Notes: generated by a model not told the origin, from the sequence alone. Shown: positions 53,296 through 62,366, counted from the stretch's first letter. The stretch: DNA of 64,000 nt from Oenococcus kitaharae DSM 17330 (GCF_000241055.1 NZ_CM001398.1:1537163-1601162), one strand, 5' to 3'. A program made the numbers and translations.

Positions 53296-54177
53296 TCAGC
53301 CTTTAACCGATCCGATGACCAGCCCGGTTGTAAAGTACTTCTGCAAGAATGGGTACACTGCCAGCACCGGCAGAATTGAGACGACAATTTTAGCTGCATT
53401 CAAAGTTTTATTGGAAACAGACGCCAAAGCTTTTAATTGTGACGGATCGGTAATCTTAGTCATGTCAACATTCAACTGCTGGATGTAAGTCTGCAAAGGA
53501 TAATTCGCTGGATTATTCATATAAAGCAATCCGCTGAAATAATCGTTCCAGTGACCCACGATTGCAAAAAGGCCAATCGTCGCTAAAGCCGGTACAGAAA
53601 TGGGCAGATATATTTTGAATAAAATTGTGAGTTTGGAAGCACCATCCATCATAGCAGCCTCCTCTAAAGATTCCGGCACACTTTTAAAGAAATTCATCAG
53701 TAAAATCACATCAAAAATCGGTACTGCACCTGGTAGGATTAATGCCCAAATTGTATTCATCAGTCCTAAGCCTTTAACAACCAAGAATAGTGGGATCATG
53801 CCGCCAGAAAAGAGCATTGTAAAAATCAAGATATTCATATAGATATTGCGGGCGGCAAACTGCTTGGTCGTTTTCGATAAGGGATAGGCCATCAAGACAC
53901 TAAGGAGCAAATTCAGTGAAGTACCAATAACCACTCGTTCAATCGAAATGAGAAATGAGCGCCAAAACTGCCCATCTTCAAGCAGAAGACTATAAGAATT
54001 CAAATTAAAGTGAACTGGCAGCAAGCCGACTTGATTCGCCGATGCTGCCGAACTGTTACTGAACGAAATGGAGACCATGTTCATCATCGGGACAAAACAT
54101 AATGCGGTCAGCGCAAGCAGAACTATCCAAATAATGACGTAAGATAAACGACTACCGAATGATTTTGATCTAATCAT
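53296..54177 (-). CDS. Carbohydrate ABC transporter permease (LplC/YtcP-like)
   Basis: This 293-residue permease has six helices and the EAA loop ESLEEAAMMDGASKLTIL. It is of the CUT1 subclass for oligosaccharides or polysaccharide fragments. It follows its partner permease by 16 bases. The ATPase is not encoded here, so a shared MsmX-type ATPase is expected. Confidence 0.92.
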   Translation of the reverse strand: MIRSKSFGSRLSYVIIWIVLLALTALCFVPMMNMVSISFSNSSAASANQVGLLPVHFNLNSYSLLLEDGQFWRSFLISIERVVIGTSLNLLLSVLMAYPLSKTTKQFAARNIYMNILIFTMLFSGGMIPLFLVVKGLGLMNTIWALILPGAVPIFDVILLMNFFKSVPESLEEAAMMDGASKLTILFKIYLPISVPALATIGLFAIVGHWNDYFSGLLYMNNPANYPLQTYIQQLNVDMTKITDPSQLKALASVSNKTLNAAKIVVSILPVLAVYPFLQKYFTTGLVIGSVKG

Positions 54178-54193
54178 ATTTTATACGCCCCCT

Positions 54194-55093
54194 TTAGAAA
54201 ATCCGCATGTTGGCAAATCTGATTGATAATTTATTCGCTGAGATCAATAATACAAAGGACACGACTGATTTCAGTAAACCAATGGCCGTCGCAAAACTAT
54301 ATTGTTGTCCTAATAGGCCGACACGATAAACATAAGTATCGATCACATCACCAGTCTCATAAACAATCGGATTGTACAAAGCATAAATCTGATCAAAACC
54401 AGCATTGAGAATATTGCCTAAATTCAAAGCTGAAATAAGCATGATCGTTGGCAAAATACCTGGAAGTGTGACGTGCAGCAGCTGTTTGAAACGGTTAGCA
54501 CCATCCATCGCTGAGGCCTCGTACAGACCAGGGTCGATACCGGTTAATGCCGCCAAATAGACAATGGCACCGTAACCAAAATTCTTCCAAACATCTGTCC
54601 CAATCATGATTTTTCTAAACCAATGATTACTGGCCAAAAACATAATCGGGTGCATACCCAAACCAGTTAAAAAGTTATTAATTGGTCCTGTGTAATCAAA
54701 GACATTAATGACAATCGCAGCCACTACGGCCCAAGAAAGAAAATTTGGTAAATAAACAATTGTTTGCATCGTTTTCTTGGCCCACTTCAGCCTAACTTCG
54801 TTCAGCAGCAATGCGAATATAATTGGCACAATTGTACCGAAAATAATTTTTCCTAAAGCAATAATGACCGTGTTCCGCAAAATATTCCAACTGTCCGGAA
54901 TTTGCAGCATATACTGAAAGTTTTCCAGTCCAACCCACTTGGAACCAAAAATTCCTTGAGCCGGCACATAATTTTCGAAGGCCATGATAATTCCCAGCAT
55001 TGGAACGAAGCTGAAAACAATGAGAAAAATCATTCCCGGCGCCATCATGAAGTGATAAGCTAATTGGCCAGTGCGGCCTTTATTTTTATGCAT
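54194..55093 (-). CDS. Carbohydrate ABC transporter permease (LplB-like)
   Basis: This 299-residue permease has six helices and the EAA loop YEASAMDGANRFKQLLHVTLPG. It pairs with the LplC-like protein and receives substrate from the large binding protein encoded just upstream. Confidence 0.92.
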   Translation of the reverse strand: MHKNKGRTGQLAYHFMMAPGMIFLIVFSFVPMLGIIMAFENYVPAQGIFGSKWVGLENFQYMLQIPDSWNILRNTVIIALGKIIFGTIVPIIFALLLNEVRLKWAKKTMQTIVYLPNFLSWAVVAAIVINVFDYTGPINNFLTGLGMHPIMFLASNHWFRKIMIGTDVWKNFGYGAIVYLAALTGIDPGLYEASAMDGANRFKQLLHVTLPGILPTIMLISALNLGNILNAGFDQIYALYNPIVYETGDVIDTYVYRVGLLGQQYSFATAIGLLKSVVSFVLLISANKLSIRFANMRIF

Positions 55094-55174
55094 TCAAATT
55101 CCCTCTTCAATCAACTTTTTAAAATATGGATGCAGTGTTTACCGCATCCATATCAAGATCTAGAATGTTTGATT

Positions 55175-56824
55175 CTATTTCACCGCTTGTGAAACTTCTT
55201 TTGTGATCTGAGTTCCACCTTGCTGGTGCCATTGCCGAACAAATGTGTTGAAATAACTAACAGGTTTTTGTCCAGTCACAATTTGCAAGAAGGCTTCATC
55301 TTCAAGTTTTTGAAGATTAGACCACTTGAGCTGCATGCTCTTAGTCTGCCCAAAATACAAGGAGTTCACATTCTTGACTTTGGTTGTGGCCATTAACTTA
55401 GCGCCTAGCATCCTAGACCAATAACTGCTTTTCGCATTCACAGGTGCATTTTTCGGATCCTTCAAATAAGTCTTGATGGCGTTGTACGAGGTTGTATCGT
55501 CCAAAGTCAGTGTTTTAGGATCTTTCTTGCCATCAACCGTTGCTTGCAAATGCTTATACATTTGTGCGGTAGCATTGTCGAAATTTACCAAAACATTAAT
55601 TGGTTTTCCGCCATCATAACCACCCTGGACAAAGTCAACAATCGGCTTGTAGTTCTTGTCCTTACGAACAAGTCTGTCACTGAGAGCGCTTACAATTTTG
55701 GGAAGAATTTCTGGGTGCGCATAACCTTTTTTAACAACATAAAACTCTGAATCTGGATCTTGTGTATAGGCACTGATACTGCCATTACCAGTTTTGGAAA
55801 TAATATATGGTTTCCAATCTGCTTTAGGATCTTTCTGTAAGGCACTATTGATTGGATAATCGCCAGACCACCAAGGGCCAAAGAATGCGCCGGCTTTGCC
55901 GCTGATAATCAGAGATTCAATACTGTCTCGTACAGCCATTTGTGGATCAATCAAACCCTTTTTGTACCAGCTGGCCAATTTTGCAAGTCCCTGCTTTGTT
56001 TGATTAGTTGTTGATCCATAAACAACTTTGCCATTCTGTTTAATCCATTGACGCGGATAAGAATTGTAAGTGGAGAAAAGACTATCAGCTACAAAAAGTC
56101 CACCATATTCACCACCGACTGATTTTGAAAGTGCTAGGCCAATCGTGTTGCCCTTGCCATTGTTACCAGGGTCTCTATCAACAAAGGCCTGCAAAACTTT
56201 CTGCAATTGCCCAATGGTTTTTGGTGCCTGAAGACCAAGCTTATCCAACCAGTCCTGGCGAATCCAAAGCATTGTTGGGACGTTAGCATTTTGTGTTGAC
56301 GGCATCGCCATTAGTTTCCCATTAAAGGTCGCTTCTTTTAGTGCACGGCCATGATAGGAGTTATACATCGCTTTAATGTATGGAGTCGTACTACTCTTAT
56401 AGACACTCGACAAATCCTGAATTTCATTGTTGGCAACCAATTCTCTTAAAGTGTTCAGGTCAACTGACATAATATCAGGTAAATCGCTGGAAGCAACGGC
56501 CATAGAAACTTTTTGATTATATGAATCACCGGTCTCGGCCTCAAACGTATCTTTATTTCGAATATTCAAAAGCTGTTTCAGATATTTTGTATAAGCATTA
56601 TTTTCATAAGTTGACCCCTTTGGGAGTTTTGGAATTCCTGGAGTTGACTTGCCGATCGTATATGTAATCGTTTTTTTGTATTTACCAAACGGCTTCAATT
56701 CTTGTTTTGTCGCAGCTGCTGCGTTCAAATTGCCAATAGAAGGTCCTGGCAATTCTGCTAGGCCCACAGCACTGCTGGCCAGCATAATGCTCGCTGCAAT
56801 ACCCGCAATTAATTTTTTCTTCAT
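55175..56824 (-). CDS. Carbohydrate ABC transporter binding protein (LipO/YtcQ-like)
   Basis: This extracellular solute-binding protein of 549 residues has an N-terminal signal segment (MKKKLIAGIAASIMLASSAV). There is no cysteine, so it lacks the expected lipobox; an Ala-rich stretch near residue 35 could be a cleavage site. The large size fits the subgroup that binds oligosaccharides. GGAGG precedes the ATG. It is the first gene of the LacI-linked carbohydrate operon. Confidence 0.9.
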   Translation of the reverse strand: MKKKLIAGIAASIMLASSAVGLAELPGPSIGNLNAAAATKQELKPFGKYKKTITYTIGKSTPGIPKLPKGSTYENNAYTKYLKQLLNIRNKDTFEAETGDSYNQKVSMAVASSDLPDIMSVDLNTLRELVANNEIQDLSSVYKSSTTPYIKAMYNSYHGRALKEATFNGKLMAMPSTQNANVPTMLWIRQDWLDKLGLQAPKTIGQLQKVLQAFVDRDPGNNGKGNTIGLALSKSVGGEYGGLFVADSLFSTYNSYPRQWIKQNGKVVYGSTTNQTKQGLAKLASWYKKGLIDPQMAVRDSIESLIISGKAGAFFGPWWSGDYPINSALQKDPKADWKPYIISKTGNGSISAYTQDPDSEFYVVKKGYAHPEILPKIVSALSDRLVRKDKNYKPIVDFVQGGYDGGKPINVLVNFDNATAQMYKHLQATVDGKKDPKTLTLDDTTSYNAIKTYLKDPKNAPVNAKSSYWSRMLGAKLMATTKVKNVNSLYFGQTKSMQLKWSNLQKLEDEAFLQIVTGQKPVSYFNTFVRQWHQQGGTQITKEVSQAVK

Positions 56825-57022
56825 AAATTGTTCCTCCTCACTTTTCTCTATCTGGGAAAAATGATCTTACCAATCTAAATCGATTCCTAAATCTGACTTT
56901 CATCCCTGGTGTTGACAGTAGGACCAATGATTTAGCCTCCAGCCAAATAACACTGGTCCAACAACCTTTCCCATCACCCTCTCTCATAACTTTGAGTTAG
57001 GTGTTACGTGACACCTAAACAA
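56825..57022 (-). other. Long 5' leader of the carbohydrate operon
   Basis: The gap between this operon and lacI is about 300 bases. From the predicted start at about 57022 the leader runs nearly 200 bases to the ribosome site. GGACCA and TGGTCC within it can form a 6-bp stem around 33 bases. No riboswitch core or T-box motif was recognised. Confidence 0.4.
56997..57018 (-). promoter_or_regulatory. LacI-type operator
   Basis: Arms TTAGGTGT and ACACCTAA surround TACGTG with CG at the centre, as in LacI-family operators. It covers about +4 to +26 of the predicted transcript, so the adjacent LacI protein probably represses here. Confidence 0.6.
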
Positions 57023-57029
57023 CAAATAT

Positions 57030-57058
57030 ATCCTATCATAAAAGTAAAGCGCTTACAA
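57030..57058 (-). promoter_or_regulatory. Promoter of the carbohydrate operon with cre-like element
   Basis: TTGTAA (57053-57058) and TAGGAT (57030-57035) are 17 bases apart on the minus strand. TTGTAAGCGCTTTACT overlaps the -35 and differs from the cre consensus by one fixed base, suggesting catabolite control. Confidence 0.5.
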
Positions 57059-57073
57059 TATAAAAAAGATAAT

Positions 57074-57093
57074 AAAAAAGCACCCTCAGGTGC
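57074..57093 (-). terminator. Terminator of lacI
   Basis: GCACC and GGTGC form a 5-bp stem, with six T residues following on the minus strand. Confidence 0.65.
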
Positions 57094-57130
57094 ATATAAG
57101 GCCACCTCTGCCATCACTTTGTAAAATTCG

Positions 57131-58174
57131 TCAGACGGTTTCAGGTATCTTCGCTGTGCTTCCCTGCACAATTAATTCTGTTTCCAATAAAATGTTAATT
57201 TTTTGACCAGCATGTTTGCTCTGAATTCTTTCCACTAGATAATCCACCGCAAGTACTGCCTTCTGATTCACATTTTGACCGATTGTCGTCAATTTTGGAC
57301 GAATTTGTTCCGAAAAAATATTGTGATCAAAACCCGTGATCGAGAAATCTCTAGGGATCTGAATGCCATTATCATAAAAAACATTTATTGCATCTGCTGC
57401 TAGAAAATCCGAAGTGAAAACTAAAGCTGTATAATTCTTTAACTGATCTTGACTAATTTCTTTCAAAAAAGCATGCCGTTTTTCCGCGCGATAATCTAAG
57501 GCAAAAAAATCTTTCTGCTGAAAATTAATGCCTGCTTCAGATAAAGCCTGCTTATAGCCTAAGAAACGTTTTTCATCCACGCCAATTAAGTGGTCACCAT
57601 CCGCAAAGAAAGCAATTTTGCGATGCCCCAGACTGATCAGGTATTTCGTGATATCATAGCCGCCTTGGAAATCCTGCAGTCCGACATTGATAAAGCCATC
57701 CTTCATAAAGGATTCGTCAACATAAGTGTCAATAAAAGCTAGAGGCCTTTGCTGCTGTTGGATGAATTTTTTGGCATCCTCTGGAAGCGACCCGAGAATA
57801 ATCAACCCTTCAATGTCCCAAGCAGCCGCCAAACGGAGACTTTCTACAACACTTCCGGAAGTATAGAGCATCATAAAATAGCCTTGCTTGCGAATTTCTT
57901 CCTCAAGAAAACCAATAATTTGATCATAAAACGGATCAGAGACGATATTGACTTCAGCACGGCGATCGAAATTTAAAATGACAGCAATAATTTTTGAACC
58001 ATGATGTCCTAACAAGCGACCACCCATATTAGAAATATAATTCGTGTCTTTTAGGGCTAAATTGATTTTTTTGTAATTTTCAGCTGAAACTTTCCCTTTG
58101 TGACCATGGATGACATTTGAAACCGTAGTGGGGCTTAAGTTAACAAGTTTAGCTATTTCCTTTATTGTTACCAT
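57131..58174 (-). CDS. LacI-family transcriptional regulator
   Basis: This 347-residue repressor has an N-terminal LacI helix-turn-helix (VTIKEIAKLVNLSPTTVSNV) with the hinge helix beginning near residue 50, and a periplasmic-binding-like sugar domain. It heads the carbohydrate locus and probably binds the dyad at 56997-57018. The inducer is likely the transported oligosaccharide or its product. Confidence 0.93.
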   Translation of the reverse strand: MVTIKEIAKLVNLSPTTVSNVIHGHKGKVSAENYKKINLALKDTNYISNMGGRLLGHHGSKIIAVILNFDRRAEVNIVSDPFYDQIIGFLEEEIRKQGYFMMLYTSGSVVESLRLAAAWDIEGLIILGSLPEDAKKFIQQQQRPLAFIDTYVDESFMKDGFINVGLQDFQGGYDITKYLISLGHRKIAFFADGDHLIGVDEKRFLGYKQALSEAGINFQQKDFFALDYRAEKRHAFLKEISQDQLKNYTALVFTSDFLAADAINVFYDNGIQIPRDFSITGFDHNIFSEQIRPKLTTIGQNVNQKAVLAVDYLVERIQSKHAGQKINILLETELIVQGSTAKIPETV

Positions 58175-58287
58175 CTATTTCATCGCTCCTGTTTCATTCA
58201 AAAATTCGTTTTCGAATATACAAAAAACAATAATGGATATTATCATTTTAGAAGAACAATGTTACAGAGTCGATACTAAAAAACCAA

Positions 58288-58323
58288 ACAAAAACCTCGA
58301 AGATAACCAGTACCTTCAAGGTT
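58288..58323 (-). terminator. Terminator of typA
   Basis: AACCTCGAAG and CTTCAAGGTT form a 10-bp stem with one mismatch, and T residues follow on the minus strand. Confidence 0.7.
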
Positions 58324-58335
58324 CAAACTTACTTA

Positions 58336-60171
58336 TTAGTTGCCCTTATGACGGCCCACTTTTTCACGCTCGTTAGTCTGCAGAATAATCTTGCGCAGAC
58401 GCGTATGCTCAGGTGTCACTTCGACCAATTCATCGTCATTCAAGAATTCGATTGATTCTTCCAATGTCAGATGTGTTGGCGTCTTAATAATGGCTGTCTG
58501 ATCCTTCGTCGAAGAACGAACGTTACTTTGTGCTTTCATTCGTGTGATATTAACTGAAATATCATTTTCACGTGAATTAGAGCCAACAATCATGCCTTCA
58601 TAAACTTCTGTACCAGGATCAACAAAAACAGTTCCACGATCTTCAATCTGCATGATCGCATAAGTTGTCACAGTTCCTTGGCTGATAGCAACCAATGTAC
58701 CGTTACGACGGCCTGGATTCCATCCTGTGATCACTGGTCGATAATCCAAGAAAGTATGGTTATAAATACCATAGCCGCGTGTTGAACTCAAAAATTCGTT
58801 AGAATAACCAATCAAGCCGCGAGATGGCGCAACGAAGTGTAGACGTGTCTGGCCATTACCTTGTGGTTCCATGTTCAGCATCTCGCCTTTTCTTTCAGAT
58901 AAGGCTTGAATGATAGCACCGGAATACTCTTCTGGTGTGTCGATTTGAACATCTTCAAATGGCTCGCAGCGCTGACCATTAATTTCACGATAGATAACCT
59001 TTGGACGACCAGCTTGTAATTCATAGCCTTCACGACGCAGCGTTTCAATTAAAATCGACAAATGCAGTTCGCCTCGGCCAGAAACTGTCCAAATACCTGG
59101 CATGTCAGTATCGTCAACACGCAGTGAGACATCGGTATGAAGTTCCTGCTTAAGACGGTCTTCTAGCTGGCGGGCAGTGACAAACTTACCCTCTTTGCCT
59201 GCAAAAGGCGAATCGTTCGTACGGAATGTCATCTGCAGCGTTGGCGGGTCAATTCTCAATGGCGGCAAGGCTTCAGGATGATCAGCGGCTGAAACCGTCT
59301 CACCAACATTAATTTCTTCCATACCGGAAACAGCGATCAAATCCCCCGCTTCGGCTTGGTTGATATCAATACGCTTCAGTCCCAAAAAGCCCATCAAACG
59401 TGTGACACGGAAATTCTTCTGAGACCCGTCCAGCTTCATAACTGTGACGTTGTCGCCAACTTTGATCTTGCCACGAACAACACGGCCAATTCCAATACGG
59501 CCGACAAATTCGTTATAGTCCAGCATAGCCACTTGGAACTGCAAAGGTTCATCAGAATTATCAATCGGTGCCGGAATCGTCTTGAATACCGTATCAAAAA
59601 TCGGCTTCATCGTATGTTCCTGCTTGCTGACAACTGGTGAAAAGCTGCTCGTGCCATTCATAGCTGATGCGTAAATAACTGGGAATTCCAGCATTGAATC
59701 ATCTGCACCAAGTTCAATAAAGAGATCCAAAACCTCGTCAACAACTTCCAAAGGACGAGCACCAGGACGGTCAACTTTATTAATAATGACAATCGGGGTC
59801 AAATGTTGTTCAAATGCTTTTTTCAGCACAAAACGTGTCTGCGGCATCGTGCCTTCAAACGCATCCACGACCAAAAGCACCCCATCAACCATGGTCATGA
59901 TTCGCTCAACTTCACCACCAAAGTCCGCATGTCCAGGTGTATCAACGATGTTAATCTGTTTATCGCCGACTTTGATTGCTGTCGTCTTTGACAAAATCGT
60001 AATGCCGCGTTCCTTTTCAATTGGATTTGTATCCATTGCACGGTCAGCAATCTGAGTATGAGAGTCAAAAGTATCCGACTGCTTCAGCATCTCGTTAACT
60101 AAGGTCGTCTTACCATGATCGACATGGGCAATAATCGCAATATTTCTAATATTTTCTCGTGTTTTTACCAT
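58336..60171 (-). CDS. typA: Ribosome-associated GTPase TypA/BipA
   Basis: This 611-residue translational GTPase acts on the ribosome during stress and in ribosome assembly. The N-terminal GTPase motifs are AHVDHGKTTL, DTPGHADF and NKVD; domains like EF-G II, III and V and the TypA-specific C-terminal domain (GRGELHLSILIETLRREGYE to the end) follow. The ATG at 60171 has AAAGGA 6 bases upstream; a TTG at 60177 is less likely. Confidence 0.97.
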   Translation of the reverse strand: MVKTRENIRNIAIIAHVDHGKTTLVNEMLKQSDTFDSHTQIADRAMDTNPIEKERGITILSKTTAIKVGDKQINIVDTPGHADFGGEVERIMTMVDGVLLVVDAFEGTMPQTRFVLKKAFEQHLTPIVIINKVDRPGARPLEVVDEVLDLFIELGADDSMLEFPVIYASAMNGTSSFSPVVSKQEHTMKPIFDTVFKTIPAPIDNSDEPLQFQVAMLDYNEFVGRIGIGRVVRGKIKVGDNVTVMKLDGSQKNFRVTRLMGFLGLKRIDINQAEAGDLIAVSGMEEINVGETVSAADHPEALPPLRIDPPTLQMTFRTNDSPFAGKEGKFVTARQLEDRLKQELHTDVSLRVDDTDMPGIWTVSGRGELHLSILIETLRREGYELQAGRPKVIYREINGQRCEPFEDVQIDTPEEYSGAIIQALSERKGEMLNMEPQGNGQTRLHFVAPSRGLIGYSNEFLSSTRGYGIYNHTFLDYRPVITGWNPGRRNGTLVAISQGTVTTYAIMQIEDRGTVFVDPGTEVYEGMIVGSNSRENDISVNITRMKAQSNVRSSTKDQTAIIKTPTHLTLEESIEFLNDDELVEVTPEHTRLRKIILQTNEREKVGRHKGN

Positions 60172-60234
60172 TCGCAATCCTTTACAAACAAAAAGCCGCT
60201 TATGCAGCCACTGACATACTATGATACACGATAA

Positions 60235-60263
60235 TTGGACGATTGGCTAGTCTGGTATACAAT
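60235..60263 (+). promoter_or_regulatory. Promoter of def giving a leaderless transcript
   Basis: TTGGAC (60235-60240) and TACAAT (60258-60263) are exactly 17 bases apart. The start point predicted 7 bases past the -10 is the ATG of def at 60271. No ribosome binding site lies between. Confidence 0.7.
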
Positions 60264-60270
60264 TGAAAAT

Positions 60271-60837
60271 ATGATATTAATGGAAGATATTGTACGTGAT
60301 GGAAACCCAATATTACGCGCTCAGGCAGCGCCCGTGACATTTCCGCTAGATCCTCAAGTCAAGGAACTGGGGCACCGGATGCTCGAGTTTTTAGAGGTTT
60401 CCCAAGATAAAGAAGAAAATGAAAAATACCACCTCAGGCCAGGTGTCGGACTCGCCGGCCCGCAAGTCGATAAGTCCTTGCAAATGACCGCTCTGCTGAT
60501 CCCGGCCTTAAATCCAGAAGAAGACCCGGCTCCTTACTTCAAAGGAATCGTCTTCAACCCGCAAATTACGCGAGAATCAGTGAAAAGAGCCGCTCTGGAA
60601 GCCGGAGAAGGTTGCCTATCCAAAGATGAGGATACACCTGGAATTGTGCTGAGAGCCGATAAAATTACCGTAGAATACGATGATGAAAGCGGCCAGCACC
60701 ACTCCATCCGATTGAAAGATTATCCAGCAATTGTGTTCCAGCACGAGATCGATCATTTGCGCGGCATCATGTATTACGACCACATTAACAACTTGGATCC
60801 TTGGACAGTTGCCGAAGATGTTGTCTTGATAAAATAA
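60271..60837 (+). CDS. def: Peptide deformylase
   Basis: This metalloenzyme removes the formyl group from nascent proteins. Motif 1 GVGLAGPQ is near residue 54, motif 2 EGCLS near residue 115 and motif 3 QHEIDHL near residue 158. The start at 60271 (MILMEDIVRDG) matches the family N-terminus. The in-frame TTG at 60235 coincides with the -35 box, so it cannot be the start of this transcript. The 188-residue length is normal for Firmicutes type II forms. Confidence 0.96.
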   Translation: MILMEDIVRDGNPILRAQAAPVTFPLDPQVKELGHRMLEFLEVSQDKEENEKYHLRPGVGLAGPQVDKSLQMTALLIPALNPEEDPAPYFKGIVFNPQITRESVKRAALEAGEGCLSKDEDTPGIVLRADKITVEYDDESGQHHSIRLKDYPAIVFQHEIDHLRGIMYYDHINNLDPWTVAEDVVLIK

Positions 60838-60862
60838 AAAAGACCTGATGGTCTTTTTTTTA
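60838..60862. terminator. Bidirectional terminator
   Basis: AAAAGACC and GGTCTTTT form a stem with a 4-base loop and T runs on both strands, shared by def and the convergent hydrolase gene. Confidence 0.85.
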
Positions 60863-60866
60863 ATAC

Positions 60867-61946
60867 TTATTTGATAACCGTACCTGCAAAACTCGGCATG
60901 AAGTACCTTGAAATTGTCTGAACTTCGACGTTTCGGCCAGGAACCGGTGCAGCCACATATTGGTTATTCCCGATATAAATGGCGACATGGTAAGTAGCAC
61001 CAGCATTTCCCCAGAATAATAAATCGCCAGGTTTAGCCGCTGACACAGCATGTTTAGACACATAGCCTTCTTGTGAAACAGTATATGGGGTCATCGAAAT
61101 GCCGGCAGCATGCTGGAAAACATAAGAAACCAGACCGGAACAGTCAAAGCCTGCTGTTGTATGTCCACCCCAAACGTAAGGAATCCCTTGCCTTGACAGC
61201 TGCAAAGCCAGATTAATAATCGCTGTAACGCTGCCGCTTTGTGCAGAAACACCTAGTTTTGCAGGTGCAGCAGGCTTAACCGGCGCTGCACTTGCTGGTT
61301 TGCTGGCTGCAGCACTTGCTGCGGCTGCTGAAGAAGCATCGTAAGCACTTGCTGCGGCTGTCGCAGCTGCCTGACTAGCAGCAACTGATGAATTATAGGC
61401 ACTTTGTGCAGATGATGCAGCAGCAGAACTAGCTGCCGCCGGTGCACTGCTGGCAGGTGCGGCCTGACTGTCTGCAGGCAGCTTAATCTGGAGCACTTGC
61501 CCTATTGTGATCAGGCTCTTGCCGCCATTTGACTGAAGCAGATCATTTACCTGAGCACCTGTATTCTGTGCAATCTGCCATAGAGAATCACCGGCTTTAA
61601 CTGTATAACTGATGGTCTTGACAGATCCGCTGTTAGCTGCTGGTGCCGTTGCAACAGCGGCAGTGGATGATGATGCTGCCTGCTGAGCTGGTGTGGCAGC
61701 AGCCGAAGACGCCTGATCAGGAATGTCGAGCGTTTGGCCGGCAACAATCAAATTTGGATTGACAATATTATTGTGGCTGGCCAGTTCACTGACGCTTAAA
61801 CCACTTTTTTGCGAGAGAGACCAGAGTGAATCACCGGCTTTAACCGTATACATTTTAGCCTGGGCAGCAACAACTGCTGTACCAGTGACGCTCAATGCCG
61901 AAATAGCTGTGAGCAATGCTTTGGATTTTAAAGAAGCTTTTTTCAT
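60867..61946 (-). CDS. LysM-NlpC/P60 peptidoglycan hydrolase
   Basis: This exported cell-wall hydrolase of 359 residues has a signal peptide (to about residue 30), two LysM wall-binding modules (about residues 32-76 and 111-156) and an Ala/Ser-rich linker of about 75 residues. A C-terminal NlpC/P60 domain follows, with the catalytic Cys in FDCSGL and His in HVAIYIG. It cuts gamma-D-glutamyl-diamino acid bonds in stem peptides. The promoter carries a WalR-like box. GAGGT precedes the ATG. Confidence 0.95.
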   Translation of the reverse strand: MKKASLKSKALLTAISALSVTGTAVVAAQAKMYTVKAGDSLWSLSQKSGLSVSELASHNNIVNPNLIVAGQTLDIPDQASSAAATPAQQAASSSTAAVATAPAANSGSVKTISYTVKAGDSLWQIAQNTGAQVNDLLQSNGGKSLITIGQVLQIKLPADSQAAPASSAPAAASSAAASSAQSAYNSSVAASQAAATAAASAYDASSAAAASAAASKPASAAPVKPAAPAKLGVSAQSGSVTAIINLALQLSRQGIPYVWGGHTTAGFDCSGLVSYVFQHAAGISMTPYTVSQEGYVSKHAVSAAKPGDLLFWGNAGATYHVAIYIGNNQYVAAPVPGRNVEVQTISRYFMPSFAGTVIK

Positions 61947-61967
61947 TTTCTACCTCGTATGCTTCAA

Positions 61968-62011
61968 ATTCTAGTCGCTTACGAGCGGTTTTGGGTTTCA
62001 GAGGTATTACA
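61968..62011 (-). promoter_or_regulatory. WalR-like box and promoter of the hydrolase
   Basis: TGTAAT-N5-TGAAAC (62011 to 61995 on the minus strand) matches the WalR consensus TGTWAH-N5-TGTWAH at 11 of 12 positions. A TAGAAT -10 lies at 61968-61973. Control of wall hydrolases by WalKR is established in Firmicutes. Confidence 0.45.
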
Positions 62012-62127
62012 AAAAATTTCGTTTCCTTTTCAAACAAGTGTTTGGATTCAGTGGAAATTAATCGCGTTTTTTACGAACGTATGGTTGAAAAAAACTTTCT
62101 TGTAGCATGCAATTTTGATTTTTATTT

Positions 62128-62150
62128 AAAAAAAGTGCCTATCCGGCACG
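62128..62150 (-). terminator. Terminator of the tautomerase gene
   Basis: GTGCC and GGCAC form the stem, and seven T residues follow on the minus strand. Confidence 0.75.
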
Positions 62151-62180
62151 AACAAACACTTTTTGAATGTTACAGAATTG

Positions 62181-62366
62181 TTACATCTCCGATTTAAGAA
62201 CACCGCCGACTGCGATATGGTCTTTACGGGATTCGCGTACGACAATGTTGACTGCATCAGCTGATGCATTGGCATCGTTGACCATCACTTCTGTAATGTC
62301 TTTAACAACCTTCTTAATCTGCTCAGCAGAGCGCCCTTCCAGCATATCAATTTGAATGTATGGCAT
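62181..62366 (-). CDS. 4-oxalocrotonate tautomerase family protein
   Basis: This 61-residue protein starts MPYIQIDMLEGRS, where Pro after Met is the catalytic base of the family after Met removal. It assembles as small hexamers in other bacteria. AAAGGTGG precedes the ATG at 62366. It begins 20 bases inside the end of the YitT gene. The natural substrate is unknown. Confidence 0.92.
   Translation of the reverse strand: MPYIQIDMLEGRSAEQIKKVVKDITEVMVNDANASADAVNIVVRESRKDHIAVGGVLKSEM

Noticed and set aside
58327-58345. Fifth TACTTACT-type site near typA
   Set aside because: AACTTACTTATTAG lies at the coding end of typA, not in a promoter, and has no inverted half-site.
61250-61480. Repetitive Ala/Ser codon tract as a DNA repeat element
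   Set aside because: It encodes the low-complexity linker of the NlpC/P60 protein and stays in frame. It is not an independent repeat.
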